From assembly GCF_030253575.1 (NCBI RefSeq), contig NC_080568.1, positions 2,931,501 to 2,995,500 of the forward strand: DNA of 64,000 nucleotides, written 5' to 3'. The translations under genes and the position numbers were made by a program. This stretch comes from Rhododendron vialii (lineage: Eukaryota > Streptophyta > Magnoliopsida > Ericales > Ericaceae). Below are positions 32,601 through 49,480 of the stretch, in pieces; positions within the stretch are counted from its first letter, which is position 1; each line of letters starts with the position of its first letter. The notes under the pieces were generated by a model. It ran no database searches. It was given only the letters and a program-made list of their open reading frames with translations, and was not told the DNA's origin.

Positions 32601-35600
32601 AGCAGCATGTGTTGATTCCCTCTCTCTGTTTGTGTTCTCTTCCTTAATGGTTAAATGTGAGACGAAGATCGGGAGTTCCCAATCAAAGTTAACAGAGAAT
32701 GATTAGGCAACTGTAGCTCTGTTTCTGCATGGCAATGATATTTGGATTGTATTGATTTTCTAAGTTACGGTAGCCTATTAGGTTGCATCTATGATGCACC
32801 GACACGGAGACCGACACCGTTGCATGGTATGAGTGAACACTGTGTGTATGTTTTCTATACATGGAGCTTATCAATTGCGTTGAAATTTGAGATGTTGTAT
32901 TTCTAGCAAATGCCACCATCGTAATACTTTGGAGTCCATTGAAGTGTGGGAATTCGATTTCGTACTATAGATCCTATATCCTCTCTCTTCAATGGAAGAT
33001 AGAGGCCAAGCTTATTGTAGAAAATAGAAATCTCCAGTTTCTTGTTTGATCAAACATAAAAATGTAAATATAAAATCTGCACTCGCAGTCACCAGTGGTT
33101 TCAACAAGTCTATAAATGCTCTGAGAAATTCATTGAAATAGGGTCTACGAGATTTCTCTGTCTGCACTCTTTATGTGATCAAGTTACATAACAGAAGTCT
33201 TGTTTTTGCTACTGTTTTATGTATATGACAGGAAGCACGTGCACCAAGTTCTCTTTCTCTTGGAAATCCTGCTGATCCCAATCAGAAGGAGGGTGGGCGT
33301 GCAGATGTCCCAGAGGACAAAAAAGATCGGAGGAGAATTGCATCCGAGACTGAGACTGGTCGCCGCTGGCGAGAAGAAGAAAGGGAAACTGGCTTGCTTG
33401 GTAGAAGAGATCGTAGGAAGACGGATCGACGTGTTGACAACCCCTTGGTTAGAGAAAACTCTGATTCTAGAGTTTTAGCTAATGACAAGTGGCAGGATGT
33501 TAATAATCGAAGTTCCGGCCTTGATACACGACGCGATAACAAGTGGTCCTCTAGGTGGGGTCCGGAAGACAAAGATAAGGAATCCCGAATGGAAAAAAGG
33601 ACAGACGCAGAGAAGGAAGATGCTCACAGCGATAGTCAACCACTTTCGGTTAGCAATCCCCGTGCAGTTCCTGAGCGGGACACAGATTCCCGTGATAAGT
33701 GGAGACCACGCCATAGGATGGAGGGAAATTCTAGTGGGCCAGGTTCCTACCGTGCTGCACCTGGGTTTGGACTTGAGAGAGGAAAGGCAGAGGGTTCTAA
33801 TGTGGGATTTACATTAGGACGTGGAAGATCTAGCGTTTCGGTTGTGAGACCTCCATCTGCTGGTTCACATGGTGGTGGTCTATTGGACAGGACTGCAAAT
33901 GTTCCTGGGAAACCAAGCTCCTCAGCTGATACTTTTTGCTACCCAAGGGGGAAGCTTCTGGACATTTACCGCATGCAAAATTTGGATACTTCTTTTGCTG
34001 CGATGCCGGAGCAGATGGAGGAAGTACCTTCTATAACTCAAGTTACTGTCGTTGAGCCATTGGCCTTTGTCAGTCCTGACGCAGAAGAGGCTGTAAGCTC
34101 ATTAAATTGGCCCCTACGATGAATTAACTTGTACTTGTACTTCTGTGGTTTTCACAAAAGGTTTAAATGTGTTTGCCATATGTTTTCAGGCTATCCTTGG
34201 TGATCTTGGGAAGGGCAAAATCACCAGTAGTGGTGTGTCATACAATTCATATGGAAAAGGAAGATCAACTGACAACATTACAGGTGATTAATATAGGAAG
34301 GCAATCACCTTATTTGTATGGGAATTTAACATCCAACGGTCTACGTACTTTTACGATTGTGTTTCATACATATTTTTGTCCTTGCTGTCGTTTGGTGTCT
34401 CATGAAAATATTATTTCTTGCCAGATGTCGGAGACTTGGAACCCACCAATGGGAAACATGGCATCCTTCCATCTGTTATGTCTGATGAGGTTGTTGATGC
34501 CTTTGGACGGGCTGTGAATAATAATACCCATTGGGCTACTGTTTCTAGCTCCTTGAACAACGTTGATCCTAAAAGGAAATTGAAAGATGGTTAGTAAAAG
34601 ACCCTGCCATCCTACTCAGTTACTAAACCATTATTACGGCACATGCTTTTTGTTTATGATTTTTGACATTTTCTAAGTGGAACTACGTTTGTTTTGTTTT
34701 CAGAAATAGATGATGATCACGAAGTGGAAAGGAAAGTTTCTGCAGCTACTACAGGGACGAATGCTGATGAATTGGCGCAAGCAATTTCAAGTAGTACAGA
34801 TTTCTTCAGTGTGCAAGACATTAATGGTGCTCACCTTGATGACGTTTCTCAGCTCAAAAAAGTGGCAGATTCTTCATTCATGAAACATCCTTATCTCAAT
34901 GATATTGGTTCTGCGGCTGCTTTTGATATCAGTACCAAGCTTCCGGATAATTCCACTTCTCAATTTTTTCCCATGTCTTCCAAGGAGAATTGGAGTGGCA
35001 ATATGCAGCACTTTGAGGGCAGCCACAACGAATATCGATCAGAAGGGGGTATCCCGCCAGAGGAGATGAGTTTGTATTACCGGGATCCTCAAGGAGAGAT
35101 CCAAGGACCATTTCTTGGGGTTGACATCATTTCCTGGTTTGAGCAAGGGTTTTTTGGGACCGATCTGCCAGTCCGTTCAGAAGATGCTCCAGAGGGAACA
35201 CCTTTCCGAGAGTTGAGTGAGGTCATGCCGCATCTAAGAGTTACAGATGGACATGGCTTTATAGTTGATATGAGCTCTAATGGAGAAGAACCTGGAGCTA
35301 TGGAAGAGAAAATGGGCCCTGGTTTATTGGCTTCTTCCCCTGTTCCTGAAATGACTCAAATGTCTGCATTAAATGATCATAGCTGGCAATTGTCTAGGTT
35401 TGATGGTGTACCAAGTCAGCATGAACATCCGCTGCAACTCGCAAATACAGAGGGTCAAAGCTTTCATGATTTTGTTGGTCAAGATGAAGGTAACTTTATT
35501 TATTTTGTTTGTGGTTCTTAATTGCACTACTCCTTTGAGGGAGAGCATGTATTTGGTCATAAAGTAGCACGTGTCTGTTTTTGCAGATATTTTATTCCCA

Positions 35601-38600
35601 GGAAGACCTGGAATTGGTGGCAATCTGTTAGGAGTAACTTCTATGGGCATGAACAATCCTCCTGTGATTCCCTTGAGCAACCCTTCTCTTCCAGATGAAT
35701 TTACGGGACCTGGTGTCCATAGTCAGAGTCACAATAAGTTGCATCCTTTTGGGCTGTCGTGGTCTGAGCTTGAAGGCAACTATTCAAGGCGTAATGAATC
35801 ATCAAACAGTGGTGCTCAGGATCATCTTTTCAACCCTATAATGGAAAGAGGTGGCTCGTTTGGTGCACTTGCTGATTCAACTAATGCTGTGGAGACATGG
35901 TCAGATGTTTATGGGAGGAATACAGTTCCTGGTTCCAACTTGTACCAAGAATCCATGGATGCTCACAGGGTCTCACATATGGATCAAGAATCTATCCGCT
36001 ACCATGCGTCAGAGAAGCTTTTGTCGCAACAATACCAACAACAGCTCCAGCAGCGCAATCTGTTGACTCATCCCCACCTGAATGAGTCAGTGATGGAACA
36101 ATTGCCTAGTCAGCATTACAGCAATCAAACAGGGCCACATCTGGACCACCTTTTGGCACTACAGCAGCAGCAGCAGCAACTACAACAGCAAAGGCTGCGT
36201 CAGCAGCTTCAGCAGCAACATCATCAGTTGCAGCAAAAACAGCAGTTACACCAGCATCAGATTCTGTTGCAGGAGCAACAGCAGCAGTCTCAAGCTCGAC
36301 AACTGCTTCGTGAGCAATTGCTGCTGCAGAGTCAAATGCATGACTCTGGCCGTGGCATGTCACATGTTGATGCTATTAGAACAAACAACGCTCTTGATCA
36401 AGTTTTGTTGAGGCAGCAAATTTTGCATGAACTACAACAACGTTCCCATCATCCTCTGAGGCACGCTGATCCATCCCTTGACCATCTTATCCAAGCTAAA
36501 TTTGGTCCAATGCAACATCAAGGGCATCAAAGTGACCTGTTGGAGCTTGTATCACGTTCAAAGCGAGGACAGATGCACACTTTGGAAAATCAGATTCTTC
36601 AGCAAGAACAACTTTACGGAAGACAGTTGCCAATGGGGTTGAGGCAACAGGTGGAAATGGAAGAGGAGAGGCATGGCGGCTCTAACTGGCCTGGTGATGA
36701 AACCAATCAGTTCCTTAGAAGTCCTGCCGCTGCACACAGAGCTCACTCTGCTGGGTTTGGATTAGATTTTTATCAGCAACAACAGAAACCATCCTCTAAG
36801 GAGCAGCTGGGTCACCTTGACCGGAATCTTTCCCTACAAGAGCGATTACAGCGAGGCCTTTATGATCCCGGTTTATCGCCATTGGAGCGACAGATTTCTA
36901 TGTCTGGTGGCGCTTCAGGAATGAGCCTGGATGTTGTAAATGCCTTGGCTCATGGTCAAGGTTTAGATATGCAGGAACCAAGAGCTCGAATGCACTCTAC
37001 TGGTCAAGTAGGTGGATTCTCCTCTGGTATCCACTCTCAACAGCCTCCGATTTCCAATCAATTTCACACTTCACCCTCTGATGCGATTGAGACCCACTGG
37101 TCTGAGACCAATGCTCAGCTACCAAACGATTGGATGGAATCTCGGTTACGACAGTTGCATCTCAATGCCGAACTGCAGAATCGGGAGTCGGATGTTAAAA
37201 TGGCTTCGGAAGATCCAAATTTATGGATGTCAACTGGAACAAGCAATGACAATTCAAAGCGTTTGCTCATGGAATTGCTTCATAAAAAACCAGTCCCTCA
37301 AACTGCCGATTCATTTGATACTAGTAAAGAATCTTATGAGAGAACGGCGCCTTCAGGTCGCTATTCTGAAACAAGCTCTTCTAATCAATCCTTCAGCATG
37401 TTGTCTGGTCAACAAGCGGGTGTAAATCACCCATTTGCCTTAGGGCCTTATGGTTCTAATTCTGGTGGAACACCGCCAGTTCAGTTAGTTGATGAGAAGG
37501 CTGGCGCTGTGGAAAGCAGTGGAAGGCTCCCCCTTAGATTCAAGTCTGAAGTATTAAGTGAGAGAGACCAATTTTTTTCGGGTTTTGATGAAACTTCTCA
37601 AGTAATTTTTGCAAATTCCAACACGACTACTAACAAGTCTATGGAACGAGAGTTCTTAGATGTGGACCGGAAAAGGCAAGGATTCAAAAGTGAGGTTCGG
37701 ATGATGAAGGGGCCAGCTTTGGAGATTCAAGAAGATAGGATCGACCAGGAAAGCTTTACTGCTATAGACCATGGAGAAACGGCCATTAATATTATGGGCA
37801 GGCATAATTCACTTGGCTTTGCTGGTAATTCCGTTAAAAACATTATTTTGCCGCGATAGGCTTCTGTTTTGTTGATGTGAGCAATGATGTGTAGAATTGA
37901 TTCCAGGTGGGAATACAGCCTCCTACAATGACAAAGTTGCACTTTCTGATTCTTTTGCTGAAGAGGTTTCTAGGGGCTGGTAAGGATTCTTTTTGCGGTA
38001 TTGTACTATTGCTTCTAATATATCAAAGGAAAAACCTTGGTAGCTTTAAGCTTTTAGTTGGGTTTTTCCAAGGATTGTCATATGAGTTGGTGGGACCAGG
38101 CCACTGATAAGTCAATAGTTTTCAACTTGGCCATTCGTCAGTAATTACTGGTGATATAAATGCTTGTTCTGCGTTCTAGGATACTTGAAGCGCCATTTTG
38201 TTTGTTTTCCCTCTTCTCTTTTCCTTTGGAAGGTTGACCAATGAATTTATTAAAAATGTTCCTACATGTTTAAGTTGTGTCATCCTACTTTTTAAGTTGA
38301 TTAAACTGGTCTCTTTTTTTCCCCTTTCTTACCATATGAGCACCTGTTTCTGGAATTTTGTTCTAAGATAAAAGGCTTGTTAGCATTATATACCAGTGAT
38401 TCAAAATAATTCTCTCCATCTCGGAACGGGAATGGGGCTATGAGCAATTATAAGCTTGCAGTATTGTTGATTATACTCCGTATTATATAACTTTAATTTC
38501 CTTATTAACTTTTTTGGCAGGCTACCATCCCTTACATCAAGAGGGTCGGACCATTTTTTACTGAAACGTCCACCTTCCTCACAAAATTCTTCTCAAGAAG

Positions 38601-39353
38601 CATTGGCTGAGCTGGCCTCTGATACAGTCATCCGAGGCAAACATCTTCCATCTTCTGTTGCTTCGGAAGGTATGTCAATTTGCGGTATATGTTGCTAAAT
38701 ATTAATACCCATAGCTGTATACAAATGTATGTGCATGTATAGAAATAATGAATAAATAGAACATAAAGGTTAGGATGGTAAAATATAATGAAAGCATAAT
38801 GGTGGAGAAACTGGATTGAATGGTGGTTGGTATCTCTGAGGAAATAACATTAACTGTTGGATTTTGTTGCATATTGATATCATCCTCCCTGTTCTAAATT
38901 GTTAAAAGGAGATTATTTAAAGATTAAAACTTTTTTAAGGCTCAAGAGCTTAAGTTAGGGTTTTACTTACATTCCTCCTACTGGTGGTCTTTATCCGACA
39001 ATAATTACTTTTTGATGTTGAATTCGGTAGGGGCAAGACGGGAACCCGGGGGACATCTAGCAAACCAAAGTTCCGACAATCAGACACCTGGCAAGAAAGA
39101 TGTACATTTTCGGCGAATCTCATCTGGCAGTGACGATACTGATGTCTCAGAGCCATCGTTCATTGACATGCTTAAAAGTAATGCCAAGAAGCCAGCACAG
39201 CCAGAATCTACTGAGTCATTGGACGGATCACAAGCGGCCCGTAGCGGGAAAAAGAAGGGGAAGAAAGGGAAGCAAATTGATCCCGCTCTTCTCGGGTTCA
39301 AGGTGACGAGCAATCGCATCATGATGGGTGAGATACAACGGGTTGATGATTAA
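29691..39353 (+). CDS. GYF-domain protein, EXA1/GIGYF-like, copy B
   Basis: Eleven exons: 29691-29766, 32190-32249, 32395-32477, 33232-34092, 34190-34283, 34425-34589, 34704 (or 34710)-35489, 35587-37824, 37907-37979, 38521-38669 and 39031-39353; 1635 (or 1633) residues. Structure matches copy A exon for exon: the eIF4E-binding motif YPRGKLL starts at residue 310; the GYF domain reads [13 protein letters not shown] ... [10 protein letters not shown]; then a Gln-rich region and the C-terminal tail [18 protein letters not shown]. Differences include a shorter Ser/Ala/Gly-rich linker before the tail, a Trp instead of Arg codon at the exon 9/10 junction, and a different Gln-tract length. Exon 7 has two in-frame acceptors six bases apart. 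All frames are open, so this looks like a working paralog rather than a pseudogene. The role in eIF4E-dependent translational control is inferred from the family. Confidence 0.9.
30461..30690 (+). repeat. ~77-bp tandem repeat, three copies, intron 1 of copy B
   Basis: TTTAACCATA-CACAATGATTCGTAAGTAA-AACCTCGA...ACAAACTTCTTAA recurs from about 30461, 30541 and 30621. Copy A has one diverged unit near 19420-19500, so the expansion is specific to copy B. Confidence 0.8.
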
Positions 39354-40545
39354 CTAGTCTGTGTTGTACGCAATTCCTGTTGGTAAAAGCTGTTAGAGGA
39401 TGTAATTTTCTGTAAAGCAGCGTTGGATATTCTTTGATTATTTGATTTCCCCCATTTGCATCCCAGTTGTGGTGATGTTGGGGTGATGGCAAAGCCTGGT
39501 ATAGAGTGGTTTAGGTTAAAGTATTTTTGTATAGACAATTTCCCATAAAAGCTAATAGAATCATGTGCATAAGAAGTTGTTCTCAGATGTTTTTGATACT
39601 TTCATGGATGTGAGTCTTCTGTGCTAGTAGTTTACGTATCTAAATTCTCTCTGGGCAAACGATCATCGTAAATAGGTAGATAGCGACGGGACCAGGGTCC
39701 CCGTAGTGCACTACATGAACTGTCCATTGCCAAGGTCAAATGTAAAGCTTTGGTTGTCGAAATGAACGGCTCGGGCTCGGATGGTGCTTTATCGGGCATA
39801 CTCCTGTAGTACAACTCTGCACTACATGCACCCCCAAAGTAAGACTGAACTTGCACTTGCACTGGAGTAACCACTAGCTCATTGAGTGGAAATTATTAAA
39901 CATTACCCTCCCTCAAATATGATTTCTTACAGGGAGAATCTCATTTTGTGGGTGGCTCGTATTTAAAAGCACTAAATTTCAATCATTCAATAGAGAATAA
40001 TGTTCAGCCACTCGTTTGGTAGGTGAATAAAATTAGTCAGTAAAAACAGGTTCATGAGCAAATACCAACATAAGTTGCACATTTATCTCCTTAGCATAAC
40101 CAAGTCTAGAGTCGCTCTTGTAATTGAACACGAATAAATGTCCGGAATTACAAAGCCCAATGGTTGCAAATAGGGTACTGCTGACGTGGCGCCCGACGCG
40201 CACATTCAAGCTGACTGACAGTCCAGATTGGAACATATTTTTTCTTTTCTTTTAAAAAAAAATATGTTTGGTATCTTTCAATCAGGACTGTTGGTTGTAT
40301 TTTTAGACGGTCCGGATGTGCTCGTCGAGTACCACGTGATACCCAAGGCTTTTGATTTTGGGTTCTAATTACTATCCTATTTTTTTCTCCACTCATTATT
40401 CCTATCTCCAATCATTACTTTCATTTTTCTCTTTATCTCTCCGCAATCATTACTTTATTTTCAATCATTATTCTATTTCTCTCTACACTTATTACCTATA
40501 CAAATCCAAATCTAAAATTCCAAAACGAACAAGGTCTAAGTGTTG
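39354..40545 (+). other. 3' UTR of GYF copy B and intergenic DNA
   Basis: The first ~240 bases parallel the 3' UTR of copy A. The remainder (to 40545) has no recognisable gene. Confidence 0.5.
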
Positions 40546-42094
40546 CTCCCTCCGTCCCGAAAAGGATGACAATTTTTGAAACTCGTGTCATTTTTCATCA
40601 CTTATATCTTTGAATCTAGGGGAAATTACATATCAGTGGAGAAAGGGGTAAATAATGCCCAAGTGATGGAGAGGTTTTTTCAAAATTCCATAAATATGGA
40701 ACGGAGGAAAAATAATTCCCCATACATGAAACGGAGGAAAAATAATTCCCCATACATGGAGTCCGAATCTGGATCTCCTAAGTTGCCCTTTCCATGAATT
40801 TAAGTTGCCCCTTTTATGTACCTAAGTTGCCCCTTCTATGAACCTAAGTTGCTCCTTCTATGAATTTCCTGGGTATTCAATTTCGTAAGTATTTCTTCCA
40901 TTTTCTTACCATTTCTATTATTTTTTGAGAAATTTGAAATCTGGGCTACTTGTAGATTTGCATGAAATGGACCAACTGAAATTCTCTATGCATGAAACGG
41001 AGGAAAAAAATTCCAAAAACAAGAAGTCGGTTTGTAGTCAAATCTGAGTTTGAACCTAAGTTGCCCCTTCTATGAATTTAAATTGCCCCTTCTATACACC
41101 TAAGTTGCCCTTTCTATGAACTAAGTTGCCCCTTAATTAGCTAGTAGCATAACTTCTTCACATTTTCAAGTAAAACCAAACGAGAAATTTTAAGTGGCAA
41201 TTCCTAAAATCTAAAAGCAAAAGTATAAAGTGGATGCTAGAAAACATATATCTTATTTTTTCTATCATTTCTCTTTCTAAAAATTAGCCAAAATACACTA
41301 ATCTCAAAATACTTTAAAAACTCAAATCTACAAGTAACCCAGATCTCAAATTTCTCAGAAAATAATAGAAATGGTAACGAGATTGAAGAAATGCTCAAAA
41401 AATTGAATATTTAAGAAGTTCATAGAAGGGACAACTTAGGTCCATATAACGAGCAACTTAAATTCATAGAAGGGGCAACTTAGGTTCAAACTCAGATTTC
41501 ACTACAAACCTAATTCATGTTTTGGGAATTTGTTTTCCTCTGTTTCATGTATGGAGAATTTCAATTGGTCCGTTTCATGCAAATCTGTAAGTAACCCAGA
41601 TCCCAAATTTCTCAAAAAATAATAGAAATGGTAAAGAAATGGAAGAAATACTCAAGAAATTGAATACCCAGAAAATTCATAGAAGGAGCAACTTAGGTTC
41701 ATAGAAGGGGCAACTTAGGTACATAAAAAGGGCAACTTAAATTCATGGAAAGAGCAACTTAGGAGATCCAGATTCGGACTCCATGTATGGGGAATTATTT
41801 TTCCTCCGTTTCATGTATGGGGAATTATTTTTCCTCCGTTCCATATTTATGGAATTTTGAAAAAACCTCTCCATCACTTGGGCATTATTTACCCATTTCT
41901 CCACTGATATGTAATTTCCCCTTGAATCTATAATAGTATTTTTTATGAGTTTGAAAACTTTGTATAATAGAACTAATCGAGAACTATAAAATAAGATTTA
42001 TATTGTATATTTTTTGAAATTCATATTGAAAGATATAAGGAATTGAAATTGGCACGAATATTAAAAATTGACATCCAATTTGAGACAAAATGAG
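40546..42094. mobile_element. Stowaway-type element, interrupted by a MULE
   Basis: Left end CTCCCTCCGTCCCGAAAAGG, with subterminal sequence to about 40609. The right part (41931-42094; AAAGATATAAGG...GGCACGAATATTAAAAATTG) is its inverted match. The right terminus is diverged and the left TA is lost, so the element is old. It was split by the element at 40619-41921. Confidence 0.65.
40619..41921. mobile_element. Mutator-like foldback element with ~600-bp arms, 9-bp TSD
   Basis: 1303 bp, flanked by a perfect 9-bp direct repeat TTGAATCTA (40610-40618 and 41922-41930). The ends are inverted (GGGGAAATTACATATCAGTG / CACTGATATGTAATTTCCCC) and complementarity runs most of the way to the middle, so a transcript would form a very long hairpin. 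Both arms carry clusters of a short motif, CCTAAGTTGCCCCTTCTATG or its complement, repeated about every 20-30 bases (40771-40870, 41053-41140, 41430-41480, 41670-41765). The right arm also holds a second copy of an inner segment (about 41320-41410 and 41575-41670). No transposase. Confidence 0.85.
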
Positions 42095-42144
42095 TATATA
42101 ATTTATAATTTAGACTTCTTATATGCATCGGGTTCGGGTCCCAA

Positions 42145-42218
42145 GGTGTCGTGGTGTAGTTGGTTATCACGTCAGTCTAACACACTGAAGGTCTCCCGTT
42201 CAAACCCGGGCGACGCCA
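42145..42218 (+). tRNA. tRNA-Val (anticodon AAC)
   Basis: 74 nt including the discriminator A. Acceptor stem GGTGTCG/CGACGCC (one T-G pair); D arm GTGGTGTAGTTGGTTATCAC; anticodon stem-loop TCAGT-CTAACAC-ACTGA with anticodon AAC; T arm TCCCG-TTCAAAC-CCGGG. The T stem has one C-C mismatch where plant tRNA-Val normally pairs. A T5 run about 12 bases downstream would serve as Pol III terminator. It lies about 200 bases upstream of the cyclophilin start codon on the same strand. Probably functional, but the mismatch leaves slight doubt. Confidence 0.85.
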
Positions 42219-42415
42219 AAGAAGCTTCGACTTTTTGCTCCTTTTTCCACAGAAATGAAATTTGTCAATTACGGAAACACCCCTACGCCGCCCATCCACA
42301 CTCGTTATCTCCGTCACAACTCCTTCCCCCCTCTCAGCTTCTCAGTCCAATCATCTGCCCAGAAAAAGCCTCAACTACCACCAAGTTAGAGAGAGAAGCT
42401 CAACAGATACAGTCA

Positions 42416-47330
<4,915 letters not shown>

Positions 47331-48240
47331 GGTGGAGTTTCGTTATTTTCTTTCCCTTAGTTTTCTAGGGTCGGACCTTTCCAACTAAGAGAGCTTTTTA
47401 ATGAGGCTATATTGTCCAGTAAACCTCCCAAGCATCTTGTTTCATTTTTGTATTACTATATGTTGTTGAGGTTAGAGAGATTGAAAAGTTCGTCCCACGG
47501 TGCTTTCAAATCATTCTATACCAGTGGATAAGAGGATGTGTTTTGGGGATAATGCCATGATAATATGCCATTTCTGGAACCAAGTTTTAGATTGTGGCGC
47601 AATAATCAGCAATGAATTAGGGATTAAAATGACTGTAACGAGTGTCTTTAAGAAATCGTTTTGGTTGTTTTAACTTTAGCTATGTTTAGCTGTATGTTGA
47701 GCTCATCCACATCCTTTATCAGACTTTGGTAGCGAAGCTTAATGTAGCTAGAGGTGCAGATCAGCAGATTGGGCCAGCTGGTGCGGGCACTTCACATTTA
47801 GAAGCTGCCACGGCATGGTATGGCCGCCAATACTTAGTGCGCCGGGCTCGGCTGTTGTTTTGGGGCACATGGCATGGGTATGATCGGGCACGAGCACTGC
47901 ATGGGTGTATTGTTTTTGTTTATCACGGGTGTATTGTTTTTGTTTATCAAATAGACTGCGCTGGTGGACAAGGGTTTGACTGAATACACTCTAAGGTGAT
48001 TGAGCTACTCTAGGCTGACTCGTGTTTGGTTCACTAAAAACTCATTCAACTACACGGTAGAGACTCACCCAGACGGCACTGAGTCAACTGTTTGGTGTCA
48101 ACCATGTCTATAGTTGGGTTGCAAACATCTTATTATTGATGCACCTTTCATCCAAACTGCTAACTTGCTCGTATCAAGTAGCAAAATTGCTGCTATTGGT
48201 GAATCCCATAAGGTCATGTCCACCTGATTTGCAAATTTAC
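47331..48240 (+). other. 3' UTR of cyclophilin and intergenic DNA
   Basis: The first ~150 bases are probably 3' UTR. A 24-base phrase (GGGTGTATTGTTTTTGTTTATCA) is tandemly doubled at about 47903-47950. No gene recognised. Confidence 0.45.
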
Positions 48241-48660
48241 CAAATGAATGGGGTTGGCATTTCAAACAAGTCCCAACTGAATTGCCACATCAACCCTTTC
48301 CCAGACCTCACAATAGGGGAAGCTTCGTGCACTGAGTTTGCTCCTTTGCCTTGTGTGGCTCCCCCCCCATTTCAATATGTCTAGCAGATGGAAAAACAAC
48401 ATGCCTCTTCCTTGGATGACTTTTTTACTTGGTGGCTTCCATAATCTTGTCCAACAAGTTGAGATGATAAAAGGGGCTAGAAAAGTGAGAAGGAAATGAA
48501 TTAGGCTTTTCTGCAGTGGAAGCAAGAGCAATCTGTGAAATCTCGACCGTCTAAAGTGTTTCAAATAGTAGAATTTATGTTCTCATTTGTTCCATCGATT
48601 GCTGAGATGGATGACCGAGATGCAAACGCAAACATCGCAAAGTCTTCTCTGCAGTCCAAC
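48240..48660 (-). pseudogene. Possible Ty1-copia retroelement fragment
   Basis: On the minus strand an open piece contains RLHLGHPSQQSMEQM (about 48580-48630), like the LGHPS motif of the copia GAG-pre-integrase region. It is followed at lower coordinates by a broken stretch with an AKxQT-like phrase (around 48330-48360). Frames are disrupted and the extent is uncertain. Confidence 0.3.
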
Positions 48661-48676
48661 TGCTGAGTAGCCGGGG

Positions 48677-48763
48677 TCTAGAGGAAATATAATATAATAA
48701 AAGAAGTAAATGTGGCGGTCTAGAGGAAATATATATAATATAATAAAAGAAGTAAATGTGGCC
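48677..48763 (+). repeat. Tandem repeat, two copies (~45 bp)
   Basis: GTCTAGAGGAAATAT(AT)nAATAAAAGAAGTAAATGTGG appears twice in a row; copy two has an extra ATAT insertion. Confidence 0.8.
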
Positions 48764-48899
48764 CATCTATTGGAGTTGGAGGTTCTAGAGATGTCAACAA
48801 AGCCAAATTGCCATACAAGACTTAGAAATAACTTTGACAACTCAGTTGAAGATGTCCCAGAAGAGAAAATCTTGTTTATAGGGCAGCCATAAACAAGTG

Positions 48900-49090
48900 T
48901 TTACGGAGCTCAATCTCGGCCGTTCAAAAGTGTTTTGGACGATTCAGATTGAAAATAATATCTCTAACGGTAATAGATAAATAGTTTATCTATTACCGTT
49001 AAAGAGATTATTTTCAATCCCGGCCGTCTAATGCCGAAACGGACTGCTCAGATCACTCAACTCCGTAAAGAGCCGTAGTGGCTCCGTAAA
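48900..49090. mobile_element. Foldback MITE with TTTACGGAG termini
   Basis: Ends TTTACGGAG / CTCCGTAAA. The centre (about 48947-49020) is a near-perfect palindrome: ATAGATAAATAG facing TTTATCTAT, within TAACGGTAATAGATAAA and its complement. No TSD was fixed. Confidence 0.7.
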
Positions 49091-49480
49091 TAAGTATATC
49101 TCGTCCCAGAAATTAAGCCAATTAACGACCAAATTGGTAGAACTTCACACCCAGCTGTTGTTCAAAAGTAGTAAGAAAAAGCAACTGATTTTGCCTTCAA
49201 TGGTACAGTGCATACAATAACAAACCTTAAAAATTCTGATGTACTTAAGAGGAAATAGAATCAATCATCAACCCAAATTGTTTCTTTGCAGTTCAAACTG
49301 CAATCAAGCAACCCAAAAGGATACTGGCATGATCAGCTATTGAAAAACCGAAATTCGTATGCATAATTACTAATTGTAGTACCTGATCTCCAGGCTTGGA
49401 TTGAACTATCCAACAAACAAAGGTGCAGATAAAATCCTCAAATCAAATTTTCGTAGGAAGTTCCATAGTCTAAAATCCTA
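49091..49480 (-). other. Probable 3' UTR of TCP gene
   Basis: Lies directly downstream of the TCP stop on the minus strand; AT-rich, without other features. Confidence 0.4.

Noticed and set aside
36106-36363. Ala/Val-rich minus-strand open frame
   Set aside because: Antisense shadow of the CAG/CAA-coded Gln-rich region of GYF copy B.
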